From Fratercula arctica (lineage: Eukaryota > Chordata > Aves > Charadriiformes > Alcidae), in assembly GCA_947846985.1 (NCBI GenBank), contig CANTUZ010000025.1, positions 15,064,100 to 15,128,099 of the forward strand: a stretch of 64,000 bases of DNA, given 5' to 3'. Under the pieces are notes generated by a model that saw nothing but the letters and a program-made list of their open reading frames with translations, was not told where the DNA came from and searched no databases. Below, in pieces: positions 1 to 12,230 of this stretch (position 1 is its first letter; the number at the start of each line of letters is the position of its first letter). The translations under genes were made by a program, and so were the position numbers.

Positions 1-456
1 TTGTTACATCCAGTAATTACTGATGTCATGTCCAGTAGTTTCTCATGTTCTGTTCAGATAGATAAACCTCATGCCGGGACCAGTCATCTGCCTACATAAC
101 GGATAAGAAAGAGCTGCTTTCTTCACAAGCGTGACCTTTTCTCGTTCGTATATATACATATATAGATGGAGAGATATAAACCCATCTATATGAGCAAATA
201 TATATATATTCAGAAAGTTCATCAAAATACTCACATTATCCTTACAATATTCACACTTCTTATTCAAAACAATCTTTCTTTACTTAGGAAAGAAGATTTT
301 AGCCTATCTCAGAGTTGAAAGACTTATGCAACTTCCTGGTGTAGCTAGAGACAGAATTAGTGTATAGGTCTTTGGCTACATGGATCTGTAAATTTGAGAT
401 CAAACCTGTAATGAAAAATAGCAGCTTTAAGTGTTTAAGTACTCTGAGACACAACT

Positions 457-491
457 CTTTCCTAGTAAGGAAACCTTTCCTAGTAAGGAAA
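457..491. repeat. Tandem pair of short palindromes
   Basis: An 18-bp unit is present twice head to tail. Each unit contains the inverted repeat TTTCCT-AGTA-AGGAAA. It may be slippage of a palindromic unit or a paired protein-binding site; the sequence alone cannot separate these. Confidence 0.7.
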
Positions 492-3400
492 ACAGCTCCT
501 TAATCAGAACTGTTGTCTGAAGTGGTTAAATTATTGTTTTGTAAGAGAAATAAAGATCACTTTTTAGGACAGAAGTGATACTAATCATTAAATCCCTCTT
601 TACGTAGAAGCTCAGAGATCATCTGACCTAGCTTCAGACACCTACAGTATAGACCCACTACACATAACTAGTCATTCTTAATGATCACTGGAAAGAAACA
701 AACACTTCTTTCATGAAGGTATGTAGCAAATCTCAATGTATATATTAGTTTTAGAAATCTACATTAAATAAGATGTATCTATTCTACACTAAGTGACTAG
801 GGTATTAATACAAAAGTAGGAGATTTGTTTTCAATTTTTTCCTGAGATTGTGTCTTGTGGAGAGTGTTTTTCAATGCTTTTACTGAACTTGGGTACCTTT
901 GAAAAATTAAAGGACCAGAGGAAGAGAATGTCTCTGTAATATAGTTTATTGGGCAATAAACTGTTATGTCAGAGTGTTGGTTCTAATCCCTGTTCCCCAG
1001 CTTGTTTTTGTGTTTTGTAGAAACAGTCATCAGATCAAGTGTATCATGTAGTCAAAAATAATTTTTTTCAGCTTTCCCGAAGATTTGCCTTGTCAAAAAT
1101 CAACACATGAAAATGTGTACTTTTAAACTCTAAAACAACAACAAACTGAGCATCCAAAATACTTTACTTAAATGAGTGCTTCATTTACCTCTTTGTTGAT
1201 ATATGCTTGATTTCATATCCAGACCAGCTTGTCATATATACATTGTATCTTATATACCAGGGGAAGCAATTGTTGCTTGTGGACATTACACTTCAACCAA
1301 AAAACTTTGCCAGTGTACCAGCCTGAAGTCACAAAGGTTTCCATACTCCAGCTCCTGTGAGGCGTGTGCTCCTCAAAAATTCAAATCCATTTATATTTTT
1401 CTCTTTTAAACAGACATTTTATTTGCCTTTTTTATTATTATTATTTTAAAGTCAACATTTTGAATGGGAAATGCTGAAAAATATCTCTCTACTTCTTTTT
1501 TTGCATTAAGAGGAGAAACCAAACATGTCAGAAAAGTGACCCCAACACACACAACATACACATTTCCTATCAATTTCTCTTCACTTATTCAATTTTTTTT
1601 TGAAGCCAGGGGATGGTGATAAAATATTGACTTCTGAGATTTCATTTTGCGTCTACCTGTAAGTGGAATCCAAATAAGTGTTCATCACGTTCTGTGCAGC
1701 TCAATAAGATGCTCAGTCAGTCTAGTGGGTCTCACGTCCTGCATGACATTATCATCTCTATTAAACATACCATTTTGTTAAAGATATGTATCCAAAAGAA
1801 TGATTCCAATTAGGCAGTGATCATTATGAATGAGTGCGTGCTATTTTTTCCAGCAGTATGCATTTGTGTCAGCTGAAGAGAGAATTCCATCTCCTATTAA
1901 TTTTTATTCCTGATCTTATCCCTGCCACTGCATTCAGGTTCTCTCATCCATTTTAGGTCCTTCTTATTCACACCAATAGCTCTAACCAAAGTATTCATGG
2001 CTGCTAATATCACACCTTAATTGTGGATATTAGCAAGATAGCCCAGCCTTAGTCTTTCAAACACCCTGGGTGAAATTTCTGTGGGAACAGATTTGCAAAT
2101 CACCACATGCTTTCCAGAGTCTTCTTTCTGAAAAACACAAGTGAGCCCACGCACCCACACAACCCCACATAAACTCCCCTTCATACACTTTCTTTTAAGG
2201 GACTAGTCATTTTTATTCATTTCAATAGCAAGTGTGAAACAGTAGCTTGTCATCTCTCTTTTGTAGTGCTGCAACCCAAAATTATAAATGGGCTGACATT
2301 AATGGGAGACCAAAATTTAGTGTCGTATTGGTAGTGGGTATTGAAAATGTTTTGATATGACAGATTAAATACCTGCTGCAGCAACCTTTGTTACACTTCA
2401 GCTAACTACATCTGGCTAGAGGGAAAAAAGAAAGGGCTGCAGGCAACTAATTTTAAAAGTATTTAATTACCTACCTCCCCCCAGTTCCACCCCAAAAGGC
2501 TGTAGGACTCATGTCTGCAGCTCAAGATTTTAAAAACCATAACCACTTGTCAGCTGTGTGTGAAGTCACCTCCTCAGCCTCCTGGTAATTTCTGGTAACC
2601 TGTGCACAATATTCAGTGTTGACTGAACAAGACAAGGCAGAACACATACAGCAGATTGGATCCTGAGATGTAAGTGGCTATATTTCAAAACAATCATGGT
2701 ACTTGGTCAAAACCTGTAGCTCTTCAAATTGAAAGTGCATTAGAAAGATGCTGCATGTAGTGAACTTCGGTCAGAACATGTTTGTATGAAAACTGTCTTA
2801 GTTAAGCTTTATATTTAAAGTTCCTGCCTAATGTCTGCTAAACGGGGACTGAAGTGCCCAATCAGTAGCCCTTAGCCCAAATTTTCTGAGAATCAGAAAC
2901 AGAACCCAAATACTCTAAAAATTGGGTCATTTTCCCAGTCATATCCAGAGAATCAGTGCAGCAGACGTTTTCAGCTGATGATCATTTATTCATTTTCTTA
3001 CCTGACCTGTCTGTATACTAGGGATAAGACTAAAAAACCCATGGGGACCAGTCAGAACAAAACAATGAAGTAAATCAAAACAAATTATAACAAACAGATA
3101 AGCCAGCTTTGCTTTGCATTTAAGATTAGCTCAAAATTAGCTTTAATACTGTCTGAAAGCTCTAAATATTTCTTTTTTTTCTTTTTTAATCTCAACTGAT
3201 CTACCTGCTCCATGATCTTATAAGCCTATTTTGAAACTCTTCATAGAAGAAAACAAGACAGAGAGATGTACAAAAACAAAGACTGCAATACATTAAAGTT
3301 ATCCAGTTAATTTTCCCTGGAATCAAAGCAGACTGGGCTTTTTATTTAGTTTGGTGGAAGTCCAAATTTGTAATTAGTAATTAGATGTCAGCAAAGATTG

Positions 3401-3849
3401 CCTCCCCTTTTCTTTTCAATCCTTACTTCTTTGATACCAACCCTTTCTAATAAAGAATTTTTAGAGACATAGAACTATGCTAATTATGAAATCAACTCAA
3501 GTCCTGCTATTAGACAAACTTAATCTGTCAATGATAGAGGCATGGAGAAAAACAAAGTAAAATATGTTAATTCTATCTAAATAGATAAGATAATGATGAA
3601 CACAAACTTTCAGCTGTCTTTTTCTGTTGAATTGAGCTTCTCAAAGGATTTGAGGTTTTGCTTTCTTTTCACACTGTGATAAATCCCTCCATCATGAGTT
3701 GTGGCTTGGGAAAATGCTACATCAATAACTAAGTCCATCCCTAGCCAGAACAGTTCTTAATTGCATGCTTAATTTAAAGAACATGATGATTTCTCCATAC
3801 TAGGAAAATCAATTCATACTGTGATGAAAAAGGAGTAACTACAGTTTAA

Positions 3850-3907
3850 TAGTAGTAGTAGCAACAGAATGGGCAGTAGTGGCAGTGACAGTAGCAATAG
3901 TACTACT
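3850..3907. repeat. Degenerate AGT/GCA trinucleotide tract
   Basis: Imperfect repeats of AGT and GCA-like triplets run up to about 80 bp before the CR1 fragment that follows. It reads as a decayed microsatellite. The apparent open frame starting here owes its length to this tract fused to CR1 sequence. Confidence 0.5.
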
Positions 3908-3985
3908 TATAAGACTAGCAACACAGGAAAAGAGTTGGAATAGACTTGAGAAGTTTAGCTACCTGCCCAAGAGTGGTCTTAACTA

Positions 3986-4464
3986 TATGCTGTCACATAA
4001 GAAGGACATGGACCTGTTGGAGCGGGTCCAGAGGAGGGCCACAAAGATGATCAAAGGGCTGGAATACCTCTCCTATGAGGACAGGCTGAGAGAGTTGGGG
4101 TTGCTCATCCAGGAAAAGAGAAGGCTCCGGGGAGACCTTATAGCAGCTTTCCAGTATCTGAAGGGCACCTACAAGAAGGGACTTTTTACAAGGGCGTGTA
4201 GTGACAGGACGAGGGGTAACGGCTTCAAAGTGGAAGAGGGGAGATTTAGATTAGATGTTAGGAAGAAATTATTCACTATGACGGTGGTGAGACACTGGAA
4301 CAGGTTGCCCAGGGAAGTTGTGGATGCCCCATCCCTGGAAGCATTCAAGACCAGGTTGGATGGGGCAACCACGTCTAGTGGGAGGTGTCCCTGTGCATGG
4401 CAGGGGGGTTGGAAACAGATGATCTTTAAGGTCCCTTCCAACTCAAACCAATCTATGATTCTGT
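3986..4464 (+). mobile_element. 5'-truncated CR1 LINE, 3' end (lineage 1)
   Basis: It encodes the last roughly 125 codons of CR1 ORF2 in one open frame: the [14 protein letters not shown] block, the [11 protein letters not shown] block, the RTRGNGF block and the [11 protein letters not shown] block. A short 3' UTR follows, ending in CTATGATTCTG, the remains of the CR1 octamer tail. Strong 5' truncation is normal for CR1 because reverse transcription starts at the 3' end. The apparent protein beginning at 3879 is this fragment plus unrelated upstream codons, not a gene. The tail is followed one base later by an ERVL LTR stub. Confidence 0.9.
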
Positions 4465-4465
4465 G

Positions 4466-4547
4466 TGTTCTGGTTTGAGGTAAAACAGAACCAACATTGT
4501 GGCCAGTAATTTTACTTCTTAGCTAGGCCTCTTCTAACTCTCTGAAA
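4466..4547 (+). mobile_element. ERVL-type LTR stub (first 82 bp of U3)
   Basis: It begins TGTTCTGGTTTGAGG and matches the U3 start of the complete LTR at 33643-34373 (there on the minus strand), including the shared stretch ACTTCTTAGCTAGGCCTC. Similarity stops near 4547, where CR1 ORF1 sequence begins. No TATA region, polyA region or LTR 3' end is present. It is a truncated remnant trapped between two CR1 copies. Confidence 0.75.
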
Positions 4548-4627
4548 GGCAAAAGGAGAGCTGTGAATGGAGGCAAGTCCATGCTAGGGGTGGCAAGCAA
4601 ACCCCCTCCTTGCCCATCTCCTCTAAT

Positions 4628-5284
4628 CAGGTGCCTCTGTACAATAGGTATGAGGCTCTCGAGGAGGTAGGCCAGCCCATGGATGATATGGAAGATGGTC
4701 CAATTACACCAGAAGAGTTGCCAGGACCAGAAAGGCCTACCCCTCGTTAAACGACCACCTCCACGAGGAAGAAGAGATGGGTTATAGTTGTGGGTGACTC
4801 CCTTCTAAGGGGAACAGAGGGACCAATATGCTGGGCAGACCCTCTTCTTAGGGAAGTATGCTGCCTCCCTGGGGCCTGGGTCAGGGACATCACTAGGAAA
4901 CCTCCTAGCCTGGTTCGGCCCTCAGACTATTAACCGCTGTTGCTCTTCCATGTGGGTGGTGATGAGGTGGCAACACGTAGCCCAAGGGTAATCAAAAGAG
5001 ACTTCAGGGCCTTGGGAAGGTTAGTAAGGGAATCTGGGGTGCAGGTTATCTTTTCTTCCCTTCTCCCAGTTGTAAGCAGTGACTCTGAAAGAAGCAGACG
5101 TGCTCAGTCTGTCAATAGAGGGCTCCATGGCTGGTGTCACCACCACAATTTTGGATTTTTTGACAATGGGATGGCCTGCACGGCACCAGGCTTGCTGGCG
5201 TTGGATGGGGTGCATCTTTCTGCAAGGGGGAAGAGGGTCTTCGCTCATGAGCTAGCGGGCCTCATTGACCGAGCTTTAAACTAG
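4628..5284 (+). pseudogene. CR1 ORF1 remnant, SGNH/esterase-like
   Basis: A single frame from about 4628 to the stop at 5282-5284 carries the CR1 ORF1 C-terminal domain. It starts with an NRYEAL-type segment, then a basic KKRW run, then VVGDSLL around 4785, which is the GDSL block with the presumed nucleophilic serine. HVGGDEV and SPRVIKRDFRALGRL follow, then the terminal block DGVHLS...GKRVFAHELAGLI. CR1 ORF1 proteins are known to combine a nucleic-acid-binding N-terminal part with an esterase domain. Two in-frame TAA stops (4748-4750 and 4931-4933) break it. The 114-residue open frame from 4940 is only the C-terminal half. The zinc-finger/coiled-coil N-terminus is absent. Confidence 0.85.
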
Positions 5285-5570
5285 ACTTGATGGGGGAGGG
5301 GGATATTATCAGTCTTGCTTGTGACAAGCCAAGGGATGACACTCCAAGGTCTGAGGGATGGGTCACTAGCAAAGGCCCTCAACCTGTTGCTCTGAGATGT
5401 GCTGGGTACACTGCAGCACACTCGAAGTCTTACGGAGAGGACCCAGGGGCTCCTGAGGCAATAGGAACCAAAGGGGAGTCACAGGTAAAACACCTCAAAG
5501 GAAGGCCACCTGAGGAGCAGCACAAAGGAAATGCAGACACTCCAGCCTGTAAGTCAGCTTCACTGGGTGC

Positions 5571-8346
5571 CCAGCTGAAGGGCCTCTATGAAAACGCATG
5601 GGGAACAAGTAAGAGGAGTTAGAGACCTGTGCACGCCTCCAGGGCTATGATCTCACTGGCATCACAGAGACCTGGTGGGATGGCTCCTGTGACTGGAGTG
5701 TTGGAATGGAGGGATACAGGCCCTTCAGGAAGGACAGGCTGGGGAGATGAGGAGGGGGTGTTGCCCTCTATGTCAATGACCAGCTGGAGTGCATGGAGCT
5801 CCACCTGGGGATGGATGAAGAGCCAATGGAGAGCTTATGGGTCAAGATTAAAGGGAATGCAGGGGCAGGTGATGTTACAGTGGGGGTCTGCTACAGGCCA
5901 CCTGACCAGGACGACAGAGCAGATGAGGCCCTCCATAGACAGATAGGAGCAGCCTCGCATTCACAGACCCTGGTCCTCATGGGGGACTTGAACCACCCCG
6001 ATCTCTGTTGGAGGGACAACACAGCAGGGCACAAGAAATCCAGGAAGTTCTTGGAATGTGTCGATGACAACTTTCTTCTTCAAATGGTAGAAGAGCCAAC
6101 GAGGAGCAGAACTATGCTGGACCTTGTCCTAACCAACAAGGAGGGGCTGGTGGGGAATGTCAAGCTCAAGGATAGCCTTGGCTGCAGTGATCATGAAATG
6201 GTAGAGTTCAAGATTCTTAGGGCAGTGAGGAGAATGCGCAGCAAGCTCACCCCCCTGGACTTCAGGAGAGCAGACTTTGGCCTCTTGAGGGACCTGCTTG
6301 GCAGTGAAACATGGGATAAAGCACTGGAGGGGAGAGGGGCCCAAGGAAGCTGGTTAGTATTCAAAGATCACCTCCTCCAAGCTCAGGAGCGGTGTATCCC
6401 AAGAAAGAAGAAGTCAGGCAAAAAAGCCAGGAGGTCTGTGTGGATGAACAGGGAGCTCCTGAACAAGCTCAAAAGCAAAAAGGAGGCCTACAGAGGGTGG
6501 AAGCAAGGACAGGTAGACTGGGAGGAATACGGAGAAACTGTCCGAGCAGCCAGGAACCAGGTTAGGCAAGCTAAAGCCCAGACAGAATTAAATCTGGTCA
6601 GGGACATCAAGGACAACAAGAAAAATTTCTATAATTTCTATAAGTACGTCAGAGATAAGGGGAAGACTAGGGAAGGTGTGGGCCCTCTCTGGAAGGAAAC
6701 AGGAGACCTGGTCACCCAGGATATGGAGAAGGCTGAGGTACTGAATGATTTTTTTGCTTCGGTCTTCACCATCAAGGGCTCTAACCACATCGCCCAAGTT
6801 GTAGAAGGCAAAACCAGGGGCTATAAGAATGAAGAATCGCCCACTATAGGAGAAGATCAGGTTCATCTGATTCAGACCGTCTAAGGAACTTGAAGGTGCA
6901 TAAGTCCATGGGACCTGATGAAATCCATCCATGGGTCCTGAGGGAGCTGGCAGATGAAGTTGCTAAGCCACTTTCCATTATATTTGAGAAGTCGTGGCAG
7001 TCTGGTGAAGTTCCCACTGAGTGGAAAAGAAGGAATATAACCCCCATTTTCAAAAAGGGGAAAAAAGGAAGACCCAGGGAATTACAGACCGGTCAGTCTC
7101 ACCTCTGTGCCCGGCAAGATCATGGAGCAGATCCTTCTGTAATCTCTGCTAATGCACATGGAAAATAAGGAGGTGATTGGTGACAGTGAACATTGCTTCA
7201 CCAAGAGCAAGTCATGCCTGAAAAGTCTGATGTCCTTCTACGATGGTGTTACAGCATTGGTAGATAAGGGGAGAGCAACAGACGTCATTTACCTGGACTT
7301 ATGCAAAGTGTTTGACACTGTCCTGCAAGACATCCTGGTCTCTAAATTGGAAAGGCATGGATCTGATGGATGGACCACTCAGTGGATAAGGAACTGGCTA
7401 GAGGGCCGCACTCAAAGGGTTGCAGTCAACAGCTTGATATCCAAGTGGAAACCAGTGACGAATGGCATTCCTCAGGGGTCATTACTGCTTAACATCTTTG
7501 TTGGCGACATGGACAGTGGGACTGAGTGCACCCTCTGCAAGTTAGCTGATGACACCAAGCTGTGTGGTGCAGTCAACACACTGGAGGGAAGGGATTGCTA
7601 TCCAGAGGGACCTGGACAGGCTTGAGAGGTGGGCCCATGCAAGCCTCATGAAGTTCAGCCAGGCCAAGTGCAAGGTCCTGCACATGGGTCAGGGCAATCC
7701 CAAGTAGAAATACAGGCTGGGCGGAGAATGGCTTGAGAACATCCCTGAGGAGAAGGACTTGGTGGTGCTGGTGGATGAGAAGCTCAACATGAGCTGGCAA
7801 TGCGCACTCGCAGCCCAGAAAGCCAACAGCATCCTGGGCTGCATCAGAAGAAGTATGGCCAGCAGGTCGAGGGAGGTGATTCTGCCCCTCTACTCCACTC
7901 TGATGAGACCCCACCTGGAGTACTGCATCCAACTTTGGAGTTCCCAACATAAGAAGGACATGGACCTGTTGGAACATGTCCAGAGGAGGGCCATGAAGAC
8001 GATCAGAGGGCTGGAGCACCTCTCCTATGAGGACAAGCTGAGAGAGCTCGGGTTGTTCAGCCTGGAGAAGAGAAGGCTCCGGGGAGCCCTTATAGCAGCC
8101 CTCCAGTACCTAAAGGGGGCCTACAGGAGAGATAGGGAGGGACTCTTTATGAGAGAGTGTAGCCATAGGACGAGGGGTAACAGTTTTAAACTGAAAGAGG
8201 GGAGATTTAGATCAGATATTAGGAAGAAATTGTTTACTGTGAGGGTGGTGAGACACTGGAACAGGTCACTAGAGAAGGTGTAGATGCCCCTTCCATGGAA
8301 ATGTTCTAGACCAGTCTGGATGGGTCTTTTTATCAACCTGGCCTAG
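5571..8346 (+). pseudogene. CR1 ORF2 remnant: endonuclease plus reverse transcriptase
   Basis: ORF2 begins after ORF1 and reads through several frames. The endonuclease motif ITETWWD lies at 5661-5681, in frame with the long open part 5793-6884; an in-frame TGA at 5748-5750 separates them. YRPPDQ and LMGDLNHPD are further endonuclease motifs. The RT follows: [10 protein letters not shown] near 6902, [11 protein letters not shown] near 7290, GIPQGS near 7465 and LADDTKL near 7545, in which the usual F before ADD is L. The C-terminal block with [17 protein letters not shown] is near 7925-7970. Breaks include a frame change near 6865-6890, a second near 7065 in an A-rich run, a third near 7600, a TAG near 7706 and an early stop at 8281-8283. 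No functional product is expected. Confidence 0.9.
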
Positions 8347-8432
8347 TGGGAGGTGTCCCTGCCCATGGCAGGGGGGGTTAGAACAAGATTTTTAAGGTCC
8401 CTTCCAACCCAAACCTTTCTATGATTCTATGA

Positions 8433-10110
8433 TTTCTTTAACAGGGAACAGTTTATTCCCTCTCTGCCTTCATTTTGCTGATCTAAACAAATCAAGTTAA
8501 TTTCACAAAATAAGTTCTCCTTTCCTAGATCATTCCTTGAGTCTTTCAACGGCTTGATCCAATTTGGCATTTATGTTCCTTGGACAAGTGTGGTCACATA
8601 TGTGGGCAGTTCTCCCAAATGCTCTCTGAATTGCATTAATACTCTCTCTACTTTGATTTCACTTTTTTGATTACAAAAGTGTCAGCTTAGCCTCTCTCTT
8701 TCTCTTTTCAGAGTTGCCTAACATTGTTTTAGGATTGTCATAGATATCTTCTCAACCCCCTATGTGATGCAATCCAATAAAAGAAAACCATTGAGATCTC
8801 AGTGAAGGAGGTAAGTCTACTGGGAGTCTGGGGTAAATTTTTAGGACTGGGCAGAAGGATATTAATGAGTTTCAGTAATGGGGTTTGGGGGTTTTCAGAA
8901 CATGAGTTGAGAGCTAGAGAGAGAGCTGTGACTGGAGAGGCAGTTCTTCCAGCATTGGTGGAGCCAGTACGAAGTTCCTATGGCCAGCTAAAACTTTGTG
9001 TCTATCACCAACATGGTTGTCAATTTCTCCTTCAGTTTAAGCTTTTGCAGACTCATGTGAGCGAAGTCAACATCATGTGAGTAGAGCCAATATCCTCCTA
9101 TCCTATAATCATGAGCTCTTTTTGGTTGGTGCCTAAGGACATTAAAAATAAAGTTTTTTCAAAAAAAATAGGTAAGTTTTTATTCCCCTATTAGAAACTA
9201 AGACACAAACTTCACAGTAGGATGAAGTAGGAAGGAAAAGGGAAAAAGAAAGCCCTTTAAAGTTTCCTTGTGCCTTAGACAAGCTTGAAATCTTGACAGG
9301 CCTTCTTCACTCCTTACTGCACAGGGATGGAACACCTAAACACTAAGTGAAACCCTACACATATTGGATTTTTGCAAGGGATGTCTGGTATTTCCAGGTA
9401 CCTGATTGAATTTCCAGTGGATGCCTAGCAGGTCATTTCAGTTGTCAGCCCCAAGCAGGTAATGAGAATTTATCAGCTCCTCATTCACATTCACAGCTGA
9501 TCTCTCACCAGTGAATTTCTATAAATATTGCTCTTACTTATCTGGCTGTATTTTGAATTAGCAGCTTATTTTATTTCATAGTATTTTTATTTATTTATTT
9601 GGTTTACACAGGCAGGCTAAATAACAAGACAGTGTTTATAACTCTGTCCTCAGAAGTGACACCATGAATGGAGACCTCAGCATAGCCAATGCTTCCATTG
9701 ATGTCAACAGCAATAATTGCATTAATAGCAAGTCATGGCAGTCTCATTGGAAATTTGCCCGGGAAATATAGCATGGGAGCTGAGAGACATTGTTTCATAA
9801 AAAATAAAGAAACCTATAATTTTATTGAAAGCAGAAGGGCGCAAAAATTATATTGTTTAGAAACTACTCGAAATAGTAGCCATTATGTCACCAGGCTTGT
9901 CAACCTTTATGTCAGTTCAAGAAAGATTTTTTTTTTTTTTTTTCTTTGCAGCTAAGTGCTCAGACAATTATAACATTGGACTTGAGAGGTTACATGCAGT
10001 CTTAGGAAGAATCTTAAAGCTGCTGTGTTTCTGTAACACTTCTCCCAACTAAGTTTAAATTCAGAGCTCAGGTAGGGAGGCAGTAAGAAGGTTGTTAGGA
10101 TACTAATTGG
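8433..10110. other. Unassigned unique DNA
   Basis: No recognised gene or element. It contains a T run near 9930 and small AT-rich stretches. The open frames 8802-9080 and 9689-9955 show no domain-like features. Confidence 0.6.
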
Positions 10111-10115
10111 ATTAT

Positions 10116-10709
10116 TGTCCTGGTTTGGGGTGGAGCAGAGCTAACTTTCTGTTCAGTGAGAGAGGCTCTTGTTATTACTTGTTGCTGTAGCAACCAGGGT
10201 CAGCTGACTTGGTTGTTTACCCTGTGGAGGGGTTGCACCTGTGGGGAGGAGTGGAAAGGTCAGGTGACCCAAACTGACCATAAGGGTATTCCATCCCATC
10301 TGTCATGCTCAGTATGAAAGCTGAGGGAGCAAAGGGGTCAGATGGGCTCTTTGTCTATTTTCCAATGGTTCTCATATCTTTGATGGCTGATGTTTGAGGA
10401 GGACCCTGTAAGCTCATCTGCCTTTTGATCCTGGTTAGTGTGTTCCAGTTCCCATTTGTCACTGAGTCCAGTCTGGAACTTTCCCAGTGACATCTTCCTA
10501 GGAACTTGATCTGGTTTTGTATATATTTATATATATTGTATCTCTTACATTATTTCCTTTTTTATTTTATTAATAATATTTCATTAAAGTAGTTTAGTTC
10601 CTTCTAAACTCATAAATCTCTTTATCTCTCTTCTTCCTCTCCTTGGAGCGAGAGGTGGGGGAGAACATTTTTCATCTTGTCATTGGCCAACCTGGCCCAA
10701 ACCATGACA
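10116..10709 (+). mobile_element. Solo ERVL-type LTR, exact 5-bp target duplication
   Basis: The 594-bp element starts TGTCCTGGTTTGGGG and ends AAACCATGACA, so it has TG...CA ends. It is flanked by ATTAT at 10111-10115 and again at 10710-10714. A 5-bp duplication fits class III (ERVL) integration. The core block GTATTCCATCCCATC followed by CATGCTCAGTATGAAAG corresponds to the avian ERVL U3/TATA region, with the TATA box decayed to TATGAAA. No gag, pol or env lies beside it, so it is a solo LTR left by LTR-LTR recombination. Confidence 0.93.
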
Positions 10710-11789
10710 ATTATAAAGTAAAGTTAAATAAAATGAAGTAAAATTAAGTAGTTTAGATTAGTGTTTCTATGCTAAGGAATAATTTTAATTCTGAAGCCTG
10801 CAATTCTGTTTCTTGGTCAATCTGGAACTATATTTGGTTTGCCAAAAGAAGGATCATTTCACTTAATTCTGCTCAGCGAGAATTTACTTCCTGTGAGAGA
10901 GGCAAGTTTTTCAGGCTATTTCATATGAAAAAAAGTCTTCTACACAATGAATTCTCCAAACATTTCAAAGGTCACGTTTGATTCTGTTCTTTGGTGTATG
11001 ATATAAAAGGCCTGGGATATCTAATAGATTTTTCCACTCTCCTGTATGCTGCACTGATATAGTGAATCTAGAGATTAACAGAAAGGAAGCATATACTTTC
11101 AAATGAGTGAAGAAACAGAATAGGAAGGAAGTTAAGTAGGAAGAATTGGAAGTATTGCTTGGTTTTAATTCAAATCTTGTTGGGAATGAAGAAATGATGC
11201 CTTTTAGTCTTCATGCTCATTTGTTTTGTTTCTTTGTTGGCATTAAATACATTTTAATTTCACCTTTGGAATCCTTCTGTCTGTTGACATGGATATCAGA
11301 CCCAGTCTTTGTCTCTATCAACACAACTTTTACCTCTTTCTTAGCTGCTGCAGTGACTGGATGGGTGTTTATCTTGTGTTGGGGAAATGAAACCAGTGTT
11401 TGTACTGTTTCTATCTAAGATAAAAGATTAGCTAAAGCTCACTTCAGGTGACAATTCATGCCCTGAAGCAGGAGGGTTGAGATCCCCTGTTATTTTATAC
11501 TTGCTAGTGTCACTCATTCATAACTACTGGATTTTTCATGATGCTTCACCCAGTGAGATTACACTTTGACTTCTTAGAATACACATCCTATTCTGTCAGC
11601 CAAGTGTTTATTTTGAGCACTCAGGCAATGGCTTTACTGCAGATGACCCAGGCTCTCACTCAAGTATTGATTCAATTACCCCTTATTCCAATCACACACA
11701 GACATTTCTCATGCAACTTAAACTGAGATAGTTTTATATTTTCAACCTTACTCTGAGTATTTAGTCTATGGCTTGGTTCAACTTGCATT

Positions 11790-11821
11790 GAAAATTCACA
11801 TGTTAGAAAATTCACATGTTC
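11790..11821. repeat. 16-bp tandem duplication
   Basis: GAAAATTCACATGTT is present twice in direct tandem, with one difference at the last base of the unit. It looks like a recent slippage event. Confidence 0.7.
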
Positions 11822-12171
11822 TCATATCTCAAACTTGATCTGCATGTAGAATTGTTTCTTTGTGTATATTCCAGCCTGGTTTTCTAAGTAAATAAACCTG
11901 ATAAAATAACATTCTGTATTTATGTCAATGTGTGCACATTTGTTTCTTTCTGTATGTGTCAGCACTCCCTCTTCAACAGCTTGTGAACCTGTTACTCAGT
12001 TTTGTGCACAACTAATAGAGAAGGTATTTACAGTTGTTAAATTCTAATGTTTCATGAAAATAATATTTGAAAGAAAGAAAAGACATCTTATTAATTCATA
12101 TCATCGTCTGAGGGGTAAGATCATAAAATCTATCCTTAATAGTTACACTAGAGCTCACATGGGAAAAAGGA

Positions 12172-12230
12172 GCTGTGAGACTTTTTTCCAAATTTCAGAT
12201 AGTTTTCTTGCAACCTGTAGCAATAAAACC
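12172..12230 (+). repeat. Dispersed duplicate, copy 1
   Basis: This segment shares CCAAATTTCA, TTTTCTTGCAACC and AGCAATAAAA, in the same order and spacing, with 13151-13212 about 1 kb downstream. The flanks are not similar. It could be a small local duplication or two copies of an old unrecognised repeat. Confidence 0.6.

Larger units (their letters stand above)
1..3985. other. Unassigned AT-rich unique DNA
   Basis: About 4 kb with no recognisable gene or mobile element. The few open frames are short, lack domain-like composition and look like chance. Short TA runs lie near 149-164 and 198-210. A small tandem palindrome at 457-491 and a degenerate trinucleotide tract at 3850-3907 are listed separately. 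Confidence 0.6.
4548..8432 (+). mobile_element. Near-full-length CR1 LINE (lineage 1), broken
   Basis: This copy contains, in order, an ORF1 remnant with the esterase-like domain, an ORF2 remnant with APE-type endonuclease then RT, and a 3' UTR ending in ATTCTATG-type repeats near 8432. The 5' UTR and the ORF1 N-terminus are missing, and the left edge abuts an LTR stub. Several frameshifts and stops in both ORFs show it is dead. It is the only plus-strand copy here that keeps ORF1. Confidence 0.92.

Noticed and set aside
3879..4478. 199-codon protein as a gene
   Set aside because: Only its last two thirds are CR1 ORF2; the first 35 or so codons come from a trinucleotide tract and flanking DNA.
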